Assembly (NCBI GenBank): GCA_016874005.1
Contig: VGVQ01000025.1
Location: 1 to 45,346 of the forward strand
Direction: 5' to 3'
Length of the DNA: 45,346 nt
DNA from: Gemmatimonadota bacterium
Lineage (GTDB): Bacteria; Gemmatimonadota; Gemmatimonadetes; Gemmatimonadales; GWC2-71-9
This document shows positions 16,972-25,318 of this stretch, piece by piece (the first letter of the stretch is position 1; every line of letters starts with the position of its first letter). The notes under the pieces were generated by a model that worked only from the letters and a program-made list of their open reading frames with translations, was not told the DNA's origin and did not search any database. The translations under genes were made by a program, and so were the position numbers.

Positions 16972-18605
16972 GCGCGGTGCTCCGCGACGAACTCGCCCGG
17001 ATCGCGGAGTCGCTCGGTGGAGCCGGCCTCAACTTCTCGCTCGATCGGCCCAAAGAGGCCGCCCATGGCGACCTGGCCACCAACCTCGCCATGGTCCTGG
17101 CGAAGGCCCAGGGCGCCAATCCCCGTGCGCTGGCGGCGAAGATCATATCGGCGCTGGCGCTCCCGCCCGGGGTGATCGCCAAGACCGAGATTGCCGGGCC
17201 CGGGTTCATCAATTTCTGGCTCGCCGCCGACGCGCTGACCGACTCGATCGGCCGGATCATCGCCGCTGGCGCGCACTACGGCCGCTCGTCCGGGGGGGCG
17301 AACCGCCGGGTCAACGTCGAGTTCGTCTCCGCCAATCCGACCGGGCCGCTGCACGTGGGGCATGGTCGAGGGGCGGCGCTCGGCGACGGGATCGCGTCGT
17401 TGCTCGAATGGACCGGTCACGCGGTGACCCGGGAGTTCTACATCAACGATGCCGGGTCGCAGATCGACAAGCTGGCCCAAAGCCTCTGGGCCCGGGTCCA
17501 GCAAGCCGCTGGTCGGGCGGCCGAGATTCCCGAGGGCGGATACCACGGCGAGTACCTGGTCGAGGCCGCTCGCGATCTGCTCGCGGTCGAGGGGGCCGCG
17601 TTCGCCGATCGCGACCTCAGCGCCGGATTGGCCCGGTGTCGGGCGTTCGCCCTGGCGAGCCAGCGCAAGGAGCAGGATCAGTTGCTCCGGGACTTCGGGG
17701 TCGTCTTCGACGTCCACAGCTCCGAGCAGGCGCTCTACGATTCCGGTCGGGTCGAGGCGACGCTCCGACTCTTGGCCGAACGCGGCCTGAGCTACGAGGC
17801 GGACGGGGCGGTGTGGCTGAGGACCACGGATTTCGGCGACGACAAGGACCGAGTCCTGAGGAAGCAGGATGGCTCATACACATATCTTGCACCTGACATC
17901 GGCTATCACGTCGACAAGTACGCCCGCGGCTTCGAGCATCTCATCGACGTCTGGGGCGCCGACCACCACGGATACATCCCGAGAATGCGGGCGGTGCTGG
18001 TGGCCTTGGGGCATCCGGGCGACAGCTTCGAGGTGCCGCTGGTCCAGTTGGTGAAGGTCGTCAAGGGCGGGGAAGAGGTGAAGATGTCGAAGCGGGCCGG
18101 CAACTTCGTGACCCTGCGGGACCTGCTCGACGACGTCGGCACCGACGCGGCCCGCTACTTCTTCCTGATGCGACGGGGAGATACCCCGTTCGTGTTCGAC
18201 GTCGACTTGGCCCGGCGGCAGACCGACGAAAACCCGATCTACTATCTCCAAATGGCTCACGCCCGGATGTCGGGCATATTCCGGGTCGCCGGCCGCGACG
18301 TCGAATCGGTCGGCGACCGGGCGACCATGGAAGGTCTCCCCGCGCCCCAGGACCAGGAGCTGCTCAAGGCCCTGACCGAGTTTCCCGAGGTGGTGGCCCG
18401 AGCCGCGGCCGAGCGGGAACCGCACCGGGTCACCGGCTACCTCGAAACGCTGGCGCGGCTGGCCCACGGCTGGTATCACCACTGTCGGGTGCTCGGGGAA
18501 GCGGCCGAGGTCGAGCGATCGCGGTTGGTGCTGGCCCGGGCGGCCCGGGTCGTGCTGGGGAACGGCTTGCGACTATTGGGGCTCGCCGCCCCGGATCGGA
18601 TGTAA
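16968..18605 (+). CDS. argS: Arginyl-tRNA synthetase
   Basis: Class I aminoacyl-tRNA synthetase of 545 residues charging tRNA-Arg. An N-terminal Add-1-like domain (residues 1-90) precedes the Rossmann core with the HIGH-type motif NPTGPLHVGHGRG (HVGH at 129-132) and KMSKR at 372-376. The anticodon-binding helical domain ends in the family-typical VLGNGLRLLGLAAPDRM. The start is taken as the TTG at 16968 because GGAGG lies four bases upstream, the overlap with fmdB is a coupled TTGA, and the resulting N-terminus (LSAVLRDELARIAESLG) fits the family. The next gene starts 2 bp after its stop. Confidence 0.97.
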   Translation: MSAVLRDELARIAESLGGAGLNFSLDRPKEAAHGDLATNLAMVLAKAQGANPRALAAKIISALALPPGVIAKTEIAGPGFINFWLAADALTDSIGRIIAAGAHYGRSSGGANRRVNVEFVSANPTGPLHVGHGRGAALGDGIASLLEWTGHAVTREFYINDAGSQIDKLAQSLWARVQQAAGRAAEIPEGGYHGEYLVEAARDLLAVEGAAFADRDLSAGLARCRAFALASQRKEQDQLLRDFGVVFDVHSSEQALYDSGRVEATLRLLAERGLSYEADGAVWLRTTDFGDDKDRVLRKQDGSYTYLAPDIGYHVDKYARGFEHLIDVWGADHHGYIPRMRAVLVALGHPGDSFEVPLVQLVKVVKGGEEVKMSKRAGNFVTLRDLLDDVGTDAARYFFLMRRGDTPFVFDVDLARRQTDENPIYYLQMAHARMSGIFRVAGRDVESVGDRATMEGLPAPQDQELLKALTEFPEVVARAAAEREPHRVTGYLETLARLAHGWYHHCRVLGEAAEVERSRLVLARAARVVLGNGLRLLGLAAPDRM

Positions 18606-18607
18606 TC

Positions 18608-19528
18608 ATGCCATTGCTCGTGGTGGGCAGCGTCGCGCTCGACTCGGTCTTCACGCCCTTCGGCGAGACCGCCGATGCGTTAGGCGGTTCGGCGGTCCAC
18701 TTCAGCGTCGCCGCCGCCTTGCTGTCGAAGGTCAAGGTGGTCGGGGTCATCGGGAACGACTATCCCGTCCACGAGCTCGATCGGCTGGCGCCCCGCGGTA
18801 TCGATTGGTCAGGGGTGGAGCGGGCCGACGGCGAGAGCTTTCGCTGGAAGGGCAAGTACAGCTACGACCTCCAGAGTCGGGAGACCCTGGAGACCCGCCT
18901 GGGGGTATTCGCCAGCTTCGCGCCGAAGCTGCCGGCCGACTGGCGGGAGACCCCGTTCCTCTTCCTCGGGAACATCGATCCGGTGCTCCAGCTCAACGTC
19001 CTCGAGCAGATCAAGCGACCGAAGCTCGTCGTCTGCGACACCATGAACTACTGGATCCAGGGCAAACGGCCGGAGCTGATGAAGCTCCTCGAACGAGTCG
19101 ATGTTCTCCTCGTCAACGACAGCGAAGCGCGGGAGTTGTCGGGTAACTGGAACATTCACCGCGCCGGCCGTTGGATCCTCGAGCGCGGTCCCAAGCGGGT
19201 CGTCATCAAGCAGGGCGAGTACGGCGCGTTGCTGATTCAAGCCGGCAGCACCTTCTACGTCCCGGCCTATCCGCTCGAGGAGGTCTTCGACCCGACCGGC
19301 GCCGGGGACGCCTTTGCCGGCGGGTTCATGGGCTACTTGGCCCGGGTGGGCTCGGTGGCACCGGAACAGATGCGTCGGGCGATGGTCTACGGGTCCGCGA
19401 TGGGGTCCTTCGCGGTTCAAGGATTCGGCGTCAAGGGGTTCGAGGGGGTCGACTACGATGCGGTCCAGCGGCGGGTCAAGGCGTTCGTCGACTTGACCCA
19501 TGTCCCCGCCGCCGCTCGGATTCCATGA
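18608..19528 (+). CDS. PfkB family carbohydrate/nucleoside kinase
   Basis: Ribokinase-family kinase of 306 residues. The N-terminal lid and substrate region (LLVVGSVALDSVFTPFGE, then ALGGSAVHFSVAAALL) and the C-terminal signature DPTGAGDAFAGGFMGYL (from residue 228, catalytic Asp234 in GAGD) are intact. The family phosphorylates sugars, nucleosides or related alcohols. The substrate cannot be fixed from motifs; its coupling to purM (ATGA overlap) makes a nucleoside or purine-related substrate worth testing. ATG start 2 bp after argS. No signal peptide; cytoplasmic. Confidence 0.9.
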   Translation: MPLLVVGSVALDSVFTPFGETADALGGSAVHFSVAAALLSKVKVVGVIGNDYPVHELDRLAPRGIDWSGVERADGESFRWKGKYSYDLQSRETLETRLGVFASFAPKLPADWRETPFLFLGNIDPVLQLNVLEQIKRPKLVVCDTMNYWIQGKRPELMKLLERVDVLLVNDSEARELSGNWNIHRAGRWILERGPKRVVIKQGEYGALLIQAGSTFYVPAYPLEEVFDPTGAGDAFAGGFMGYLARVGSVAPEQMRRAMVYGSAMGSFAVQGFGVKGFEGVDYDAVQRRVKAFVDLTHVPAAARIP

Positions 19529-20547
19529 CCGAGCGTCAATACGCCGCCGCCGGGGTGGACCTCTCGGCGCTCGACGCGGCCAAGCGCCGAATCGCCGGCG
19601 CGGTCGAAGCAACCCGAACCCCGCTGTCGCGCGGTCTGGTGGGCGCCTTCGGCGGCATGGTGCGGCTGCCGGAAGGGATTCGCCGACCGGTCCTCGTCAT
19701 GAGCACCGACAGTGTCGGCACCAAGGTCCTGGTCGCCCGGATGGCGGGTGTCTACGACGGCGTTGGCGAGGACATCGTCAATCACAGCGTGAACGACATT
19801 CTGGTCCACGGGGCGCGGGGCATCGCTTTCCAGGACTACATCGGCTCCAACGGACTGACCGAAGGCCAGCTCGCCGATCTCGTCGTTGGCGTCGCCCGGG
19901 GTTGCCAGCGCCATGGCATGGCCCTGACGGGCGGCGAGACAGCCTCGCTGCCGGACATCTACGCCCCCGGCGATTATGACCTGGCCGGCACGATCGTCGG
20001 TGTCGTAGAGGAAGATCTTGCCCTCCACGGCGCGGCCATCCGACCGGGTGACGTCCTGATCGGCTACCAGTCGAGCGGGCTCCACACCAACGGCTACACG
20101 CTAGCCCGGAAGATCTGCTTCGATCGACTGAAACTCGCTGTGGATTCGACAGTTAGCGACTTGGGCACGACCGTGGGCGAGGCTCTGTTGGCGGTCCACC
20201 GGTCCTATTTCACCGCCCTCGATGGGGTCCTCGACCAGGTCCATGGCATCGCCCACATCACCGGAGGCGGCATCGAGGGAAACCTGGTCCGGGTATTGCC
20301 CCCCGAGGTCGAGGCGGTCATCGACACTGGTTCGTGGCGATGGCCACCGCTGTTCACCTTTCTGATGTCGGCCGGGCAGGTCTCCGTCGAGGAGATGCGC
20401 CAGGTGTTTAACGTCGGGATGGGCCTCGTGGTGGCGGCTCCACCGGGGGCGGTCGACCGAGTTCGTCAGGCGGCGGCGGCCGTGAACATCGACACCTGGA
20501 TCGCGGGTGAACTCCGCGCCGGAACGCGAGGAGTTCGGTTCATCTGA
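19525..20547 (+). CDS. purM: Phosphoribosylformylglycinamidine cyclo-ligase (AIR synthetase)
   Basis: Purine biosynthesis enzyme of 340 residues converting FGAM to AIR with ATP. Recognised by the N-terminal YAAAGVDLSALDAAKRRI, the ATP-binding region STDSVGTKVLVAR, the conserved VNHSVNDILVHGARGIAFQDYIG, GGETASLPDIY, and GLHTNGYTLARK. The C-terminal domain has ITGGGIEGNLVRVLP and FNVGMGLVV. All are typical of PurM and complete. ATG start in an ATGA overlap with the PfkB kinase. No other pur genes are present in the window. Confidence 0.96.
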   Translation: MTERQYAAAGVDLSALDAAKRRIAGAVEATRTPLSRGLVGAFGGMVRLPEGIRRPVLVMSTDSVGTKVLVARMAGVYDGVGEDIVNHSVNDILVHGARGIAFQDYIGSNGLTEGQLADLVVGVARGCQRHGMALTGGETASLPDIYAPGDYDLAGTIVGVVEEDLALHGAAIRPGDVLIGYQSSGLHTNGYTLARKICFDRLKLAVDSTVSDLGTTVGEALLAVHRSYFTALDGVLDQVHGIAHITGGGIEGNLVRVLPPEVEAVIDTGSWRWPPLFTFLMSAGQVSVEEMRQVFNVGMGLVVAAPPGAVDRVRQAAAAVNIDTWIAGELRAGTRGVRFI

Positions 20548-20559
20548 TTGGGGGCTTTC

Positions 20560-21546
20560 GTGGCGCAGCGACTCGCGGGCGGGCTACTTCTCGCGGCAGT
20601 CGTGCTCCAGGGAGCCACCCTGGCTGCCCAGACGGACCCAACCCCCGAGCCGGCGCCGCACCCCTGCGATGCCGCGACGGGTCCAACCAAGAAGGTGTGC
20701 CGAGCCGGCTACGACGCCCTGACCCTGGCCACTCCGGCCGTCGCCCTGTTGGCCAGTCGTGGAAACCCGAGTCTCGGCTCGGCCGGCGGCGGCGGGCGGT
20801 TCGGGCAGGCCACGGTGTCGGTCCGGGGGACCTACCTGCAGGCGTTGCTCCCGGCCACTAGCTACGACGGCACCGAGGACGCCGTTCCCGCCGCCCGGCG
20901 ATTGCCGGCAGCGGTGCCGAGCCTCGACCTCCGCTTCCCGCTCCTGACCAAGGCGCTCCCGATCGGTGCCGTCTCGGTCGATTTTCTCGGCGCGATCGTG
21001 GGCCTCCCCCGGGGCGCGACGGACTTCATCCGGCTGGCCCCGGGCGTCCGTTCAGTCGGCGGGGTGGCACTGGGGTTCGGCTACGGTTTGAGAATCGGGA
21101 TGACTCCCTCCGGCCAACTCCCCACGGCGAGCCTGAACGTGACTCGGCACGACTTTCCCCGCTTCACCTTCGGCGACCTGGTCCGCGGCAGCAACTTCGC
21201 CTACACCCTATCGGCCTCGGCCATGAACGTTCGCCTGCTGGTGGGTCGTCGCTCCGGCCGCTTGGAGTTCACCGCCGGCGGGGGAGCCGATCTGATCAAG
21301 GGTGACTACTCGATCAGCTACGTCAACCAAACCACCAGGTCGCCGATTTCGGCCGACTCGACCTTGTCCGCCCTCCGGATCGTCACGGTCGCCAATGCGG
21401 CTCTCGATCTCGTCGCGGGGCTTCGGATCGGCTTCGAGGGCGGCTTCCAAGTCGGCAAGGACGACAAGCTCCCGACCCGGTTCGAGGCGGTCAACCCCAA
21501 GTCGGGACGGTTCTTCGGCGGAGTGGGGCTCGGGTTTAAACTGTAG
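20560..21546 (+). CDS. Putative outer-membrane beta-barrel protein
   Basis: Protein of 328 residues if it starts at the GTG at 20560, which has GGGGG five bases upstream and directly begins a signal peptide (MAQRLAGGLLLAAVVLQGATLAAQ); a TTG at 20548 is the alternative. After a short Pro-rich linker with two cysteines (PHPCDAATGPTKKVC), the mature part is a series of short amphipathic strands. Examples are SLDLRFPLLTKALPIGAVSVDFLG, YTLSASAMNVRLLVG and LDLVAGLRIGFEGGFQVG. It ends in FFGGVGLGFKL, a plausible C-terminal barrel strand. No family was recognised. It sits between purM and ribD with small gaps, so it may be transcribed with the riboflavin genes. Confidence 0.7.
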   Translation: MAQRLAGGLLLAAVVLQGATLAAQTDPTPEPAPHPCDAATGPTKKVCRAGYDALTLATPAVALLASRGNPSLGSAGGGGRFGQATVSVRGTYLQALLPATSYDGTEDAVPAARRLPAAVPSLDLRFPLLTKALPIGAVSVDFLGAIVGLPRGATDFIRLAPGVRSVGGVALGFGYGLRIGMTPSGQLPTASLNVTRHDFPRFTFGDLVRGSNFAYTLSASAMNVRLLVGRRSGRLEFTAGGGADLIKGDYSISYVNQTTRSPISADSTLSALRIVTVANAALDLVAGLRIGFEGGFQVGKDDKLPTRFEAVNPKSGRFFGGVGLGFKL

Positions 21547-21548
21547 GG

Positions 21549-22619
21549 GTGACCGAAGCCCAAGCCATCGCCCGAGCCCTGGAGCTTGCCCGCCAGGGAT
21601 GGGGCCGGGTGCACCCCAACCCCCTGGTTGGGGCGGTGGTGCTGGCCTCCGACGGCACGGTGACTGAGGGGTTCCATGCCGAATACGGCGGGCCCCACGC
21701 CGAGGCCATCGCGCTGGCGGCGGCCGGGGACCGGGCCCGCGGCGGAACCCTCGTTACCACCTTGGAACCTTGCGCGCACCATGGGAAACAGCCCCCATGC
21801 GCCGACCTGATCGTCCAGGCCGGGATCCGCCGGGTGGTGGTGGCGATGCCCGATCCCAACCCGATTGCGGCCGGTGGACTCGCTTCCCTCGAGCGGGCCG
21901 GCCTCGAAGTGGTCGTCGGACCGGGGCGCCGAGAGGCCGAGGATCTCAACGCGGCCTTCATTCACGGCGTCGGCCCGAGCGGCCGGCCCTTCGTGGCAGT
22001 CAAATTGGCGACCTCGTTAGACCATCGGATCGCGGACCCCGCCGGGCATTCCCGGTGGATTTCCGGCGACGAAGCCCGGGACTGGGTCCACTGGTTTCGG
22101 GCCGGATTCGACGCGATCGGTGTCGGAGGCCGGACCGCCCTCGTCGATAACCCCGCACTGACGGTCCGAGGCGCCATCGAACCGCGGACCCCGCCCCGTC
22201 GGGTGGTATTCTTGGGCAGCCGCCGCCTCTCGCTCGACTCGACCTTGGTCCGGACCGCCCGTGATATCCCGGTGGTCGCGGTGGCGGCGAGTTTGGGCCA
22301 AGCCGACTCCGCGGCGCTACTGGAGCGGGGGGTCACCGTGGTCGGTGCCAATGGCCTGGAGGAGTCGCTGGTGGGCCTCCACGCCATCGGGATCCAATCC
22401 CTCGTGGTCGAGGGAGGGGGGCGGCTGGCCGGGAGTCTGCTCGCCGGCGGTCTGGTCGATCGGTTGGCCTGGATCGTCAGCCCGGTCTGGCTGGGCGACA
22501 CCGCGATTCCCGGCACCAGAGGCTTCGTCGTGCCGTCCCTGCTGCAGGCGGAACGGTGGCGCATCGTCGAGCGCCGGCCCCTCGGTCAGGATACCCTTCT
22601 CGTCTTCGACCGACGCTGA
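21549..22619 (+). CDS. ribD: Bifunctional riboflavin biosynthesis protein RibD
   Basis: Riboflavin pathway enzyme of 356 residues doing two steps: pyrimidine deamination (N-terminal) and sugar reduction (C-terminal). The deaminase zinc site is complete: H50-A51-E52 in GPHAEAIAL and the two cysteines C75 and C84 in EPCAHHGKQPPC. The reductase half includes AVKLATSLDHRIAD, SRWISGDEARDWVH, VGGRTALVDNPALTVR and VEGGGRLAGSLL, all family hallmarks. GTG start 2 bp after the preceding gene. The stop overlaps the ribE ATG by one base (TGATG). No FMN riboswitch is seen upstream. Confidence 0.97.
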   Translation: MTEAQAIARALELARQGWGRVHPNPLVGAVVLASDGTVTEGFHAEYGGPHAEAIALAAAGDRARGGTLVTTLEPCAHHGKQPPCADLIVQAGIRRVVVAMPDPNPIAAGGLASLERAGLEVVVGPGRREAEDLNAAFIHGVGPSGRPFVAVKLATSLDHRIADPAGHSRWISGDEARDWVHWFRAGFDAIGVGGRTALVDNPALTVRGAIEPRTPPRRVVFLGSRRLSLDSTLVRTARDIPVVAVAASLGQADSAALLERGVTVVGANGLEESLVGLHAIGIQSLVVEGGGRLAGSLLAGGLVDRLAWIVSPVWLGDTAIPGTRGFVVPSLLQAERWRIVERRPLGQDTLLVFDRR

Positions 22620-23221
22620 TGTTCACGGGATTGGTCACCGCGATCGGGACTGTGGAGCGGGTTCGCGATCGGCCGGACGGCGGTCGTGACGTCGTGGTTC
22701 GGGCCGGGTATCGCGGGTTGGCGCTCGGCGAGAGCGTGGCGGTCGACGGGGTCTGTCTGACGGTCGCGCGGCGAGTCACCGGCGGGTTCGCGGTGCGGAC
22801 GGTCGCGACCACGCTCGAGCGGACCATGATCGGGCGGTATCGGCGGGGGACCCGCGTCAATCTCGAACGGGCCCTGCGGGTCGGCGATCGAATGGGTGGC
22901 CACTGGGTCCAGGGCCACGTCGACGGGGTTGGACGAGTGGTGACCGCGCGCTCCTCCGGCGACGCCTGGCTCATCGACATCGCCGTTCCCGCCGCGGTTG
23001 CTGGCTTCGTCGTGCCGCTAGGTTCCATCACGGTGAATGGGGTCAGTCTCACCGTCAACGCCATCCCTCGCGCCGGCCGGGTGCAAGTTTCCTTGATTCC
23101 CCATACTCGTCGCCACACTAACCTCGGCACCCTGGTCCCCGGGGACGCCGTCCATCTCGAGGCCGACTTGGTCGCGAAATTCCTCTCGAGGCTGGTCCCT
23201 CGCCGGCGAGTACGGCGATGA
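22619..23221 (+). CDS. ribE: Riboflavin synthase, alpha chain
   Basis: Enzyme of 200 residues dismutating two 6,7-dimethyl-8-ribityllumazine molecules into riboflavin. It shows the duplicated lumazine-binding fold. The first copy begins MFTGLVTAIGTVE with GESVAVDGVCLTV; the second has GGHWVQGHVDGVG and GSITVNGVSLTVNAI. The N-terminal MFTG residues are essential in the family. The basic tail SRLVPRRRVRR is longer than in many homologues. The ATG overlaps the ribD stop by 1 bp and its own stop overlaps ribBA by 4 bp. Confidence 0.96.
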   Translation: MFTGLVTAIGTVERVRDRPDGGRDVVVRAGYRGLALGESVAVDGVCLTVARRVTGGFAVRTVATTLERTMIGRYRRGTRVNLERALRVGDRMGGHWVQGHVDGVGRVVTARSSGDAWLIDIAVPAAVAGFVVPLGSITVNGVSLTVNAIPRAGRVQVSLIPHTRRHTNLGTLVPGDAVHLEADLVAKFLSRLVPRRRVRR

Positions 23222-24423
23222 CCTTCTCGACCATCGAACACGCGATCGCCGAGTTGCGCAACGGTCGGGTGGTGATCGTCGCCGACGACGAGGACCGGGA
23301 GAACGAGGGCGACTTCGTCTGCGCGGCGGAGTTGGTGACTCCCGACGTCATCAATTTCATGACGATCCACGGCCGCGGTCTCATCTGTCTCGCGCTGAGT
23401 CCGGACCGCTGCGATCGACTGGGGCTCGGGCCGATGACCGCCGAGAACACCGAGTCGATGGGCACCGCGTTTACCGTGAGCATCGACGCCGAACGACGGT
23501 TCGGGGTCACCACCGGCATCTCCGCCTCCGACCGCGCCACGACGATCCACGTGGCGATTCGGCCCGAAACCCTCCCCGCGGACCTCCGCCGGCCGGGCCA
23601 CATCTTTCCGCTTCGGGCCCGACCGGGTGGCGTGCTGCAACGGGTCGGCCAGACCGAGGCCAGCGTGGATCTGGCCCGGTTGGCCGGGTTGGTGCCCGCC
23701 GGGGTAATCTGCGAGATCCTCAACCCCGATGGCAGCATGGCCCGGCGACCCGAGCTTGCCCGGATCGCCGAGGAACACGGGTTGCCCTTCGTGACGGTGG
23801 CCCAATTGGTCGCTTATCGGTTGGCGACCGAACGGCTCGTCCATCGGATCGCCGAGGCCCGGTTGCCCACCGAACACGGTGCCTTTCGGATCGTGGGGTA
23901 TCGGAACGACGTCGATCGGGCCGAGCACGTCGCCCTGGTCATGGGGGAGGTCAGTGGGGCGCCGAACGTGCTGGTGCGGATGCATTCCAAATGCCTGACG
24001 GGTGACGTCTTCCACTCCCGCCGCTGCGATTGTGGCAGCCAATTGGAGGCGGCGATGCGGCAGGTCGCCGAGGCTGGCCAAGGGGTGATCGTCTACCTCG
24101 ATCAAGAAGGCCGAGGCATTGGTTTGCTCAACAAGCTCCGGGCCTACGAACTCCAGGACAATGGGGCCGACACCGTCCAAGCAAACCAGTCGCTCGGGTT
24201 CGCTCCCGACCTTCGCAACTATGGTATCGGGGCCCAAATTCTCCGCGATCTCGGTCTCTCGACGATTCGGCTGATGACCAACAATCCCCGGAAGTTGGTC
24301 GGCCTCGATGGCTACGGCTTGACCATCGTCGAGCGAGTCGGCCTCGCGGTGTCGCCCACCGCCGACAATCTGGGGTATCTCGCGACCAAGCGGGACAAGT
24401 TGGGCCACTTCATTGGCCACTGA
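23218..24423 (+). CDS. ribBA: Bifunctional DHBP synthase / GTP cyclohydrolase II
   Basis: Fused enzyme of 401 residues. The N-terminal half (to about residue 200) is 3,4-dihydroxy-2-butanone-4-phosphate synthase, with the acidic metal and substrate loop VADDEDRENEGDFV and the segment RPGHIFPLRARPGGVLQR. The C-terminal half is GTP cyclohydrolase II, with the three zinc cysteines in KCLTGDVFHSRRCDCGSQL, the catalytic region YLDQEGRGIGLLNK, and LMTNNPRKLVGL. All key residues are present in both halves, so it should supply both branches of the riboflavin pathway. ATGA overlap with ribE. Confidence 0.97.
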   Translation: MTFSTIEHAIAELRNGRVVIVADDEDRENEGDFVCAAELVTPDVINFMTIHGRGLICLALSPDRCDRLGLGPMTAENTESMGTAFTVSIDAERRFGVTTGISASDRATTIHVAIRPETLPADLRRPGHIFPLRARPGGVLQRVGQTEASVDLARLAGLVPAGVICEILNPDGSMARRPELARIAEEHGLPFVTVAQLVAYRLATERLVHRIAEARLPTEHGAFRIVGYRNDVDRAEHVALVMGEVSGAPNVLVRMHSKCLTGDVFHSRRCDCGSQLEAAMRQVAEAGQGVIVYLDQEGRGIGLLNKLRAYELQDNGADTVQANQSLGFAPDLRNYGIGAQILRDLGLSTIRLMTNNPRKLVGLDGYGLTIVERVGLAVSPTADNLGYLATKRDKLGHFIGH

Positions 24424-24444
24424 ACCAAGGGGACGACGCGCGCG

Positions 24445-24906
24445 ATGACGGAGTATCGTGGCCGGCTTGGCCAGGTTGGACGGGTGGCGATCGTGGTCAG
24501 CGGGTATCACGAGCGGATTACCCGAAAGCTGCTCGACGGCGCCCTGACGACCTGCCGAAACGCCGGGATTCCGGAGTCCGGCATCGACGTGGTCTGGGTG
24601 CCGGGCGCCTTCGAACTCGGGGCCGTGGCGAGTGCCCTGGCTCGCCGCGGGTCGCATGCGGTCCTGGTTGCGCTCGGTGCGGTGGTGCGAGGCGAGACCC
24701 CCCACTTCGACTACGTCGCCGGCGAGACCAGCCGGGTGCTGGCCGACGTCGCCCGCGCGGTGCCCTGCGGCTTCGGATTGCTGACCGTCGATACCATGGA
24801 GCAGGCCGAGGCCCGCGCCGGCGGCGCGCTGGGGAACAAGGGCGCCGAAGCCGCGGAAGCCGCCCTCCGAACGGCGGACGTGCTCGCCCAGATCGGATCG
24901 GGTTGA
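24445..24906 (+). CDS. ribH: 6,7-dimethyl-8-ribityllumazine synthase
   Basis: Lumazine synthase of 153 residues joining the RibD/RibA-derived pyrimidine with the RibB product. Substrate-binding motifs are clear: VSGYHERITRKLLDGA, VPGAFELGAVASAL, and GAVVRGETPHFDYVAGE (with the catalytic His). GNKGAEAAEAAL is the C-terminal helix of the family. Length is usual for a 60-mer-forming subunit. It starts 21 bp after ribBA (AAGGGG lies about 13 bases upstream, a little far) and ends 1 bp before nusB. Confidence 0.96.
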   Translation: MTEYRGRLGQVGRVAIVVSGYHERITRKLLDGALTTCRNAGIPESGIDVVWVPGAFELGAVASALARRGSHAVLVALGAVVRGETPHFDYVAGETSRVLADVARAVPCGFGLLTVDTMEQAEARAGGALGNKGAEAAEAALRTADVLAQIGSG

Positions 24907-24907
24907 G

Positions 24908-25318
24908 ATGGTCCGAACCGAAACCAAGGCGCGGGCCAGGGCGCTCCAGCTGCTCTATGCCGCCGAGGCCCAAGGCCGCACCGTGGCCGACGTGATCGCG
25001 GGGCTGGCCCGCCTGACCGGTCCCGAGCCGACCGTCTTGGAGGCGGCGGTGGTGCTCGCGGAGGCGGTCGAAGCCGATCGATCTGGCCTCGACGGGCTGC
25101 TCCAAGCGGCCACCGAGCACTGGCGGATCGATCGACTCGGGGCCATCGACCGCGGGATTCTCCGGATCGGTGCCGGGGAACTCAAAGGCGGTCGAGTGCC
25201 ACCGAAGGTCGCCATCGACGAAGCCCTGTGGTTGGCCCATCATTTCGGGACGCCGCAATCGCCCGGGTTCGTCAACGGCGTGCTGGACCGGGTGGCGCGC
25301 GATCTGGGACGGCTGTGA
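24908..25318 (+). CDS. nusB: Transcription antitermination factor NusB
   Basis: All-helical RNA-binding protein of 136 residues that, with NusE, binds boxA in rRNA leaders to prevent termination. The pattern RARALQLLYAAEAQG at the N-terminus, HWRIDRLGAIDRGILRIGAGEL, and PPKVAIDEALWLAHHFGTPQSPGFVNGVLDRVAR are diagnostic. The ribH-nusB order is conserved in many bacteria. The stop overlaps the GTG of the glycosyltransferase by 4 bp. Confidence 0.95.
   Translation: MVRTETKARARALQLLYAAEAQGRTVADVIAGLARLTGPEPTVLEAAVVLAEAVEADRSGLDGLLQAATEHWRIDRLGAIDRGILRIGAGELKGGRVPPKVAIDEALWLAHHFGTPQSPGFVNGVLDRVARDLGRL

Noticed and set aside
22477-24927. Long open frame on the - strand opposite ribD-ribH (816 codons)
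   Set aside because: Shadow of the GC-rich riboflavin genes on the + strand; low-complexity Arg/Asp/Pro-rich translation, no family features, and all + strand genes here are well identified.
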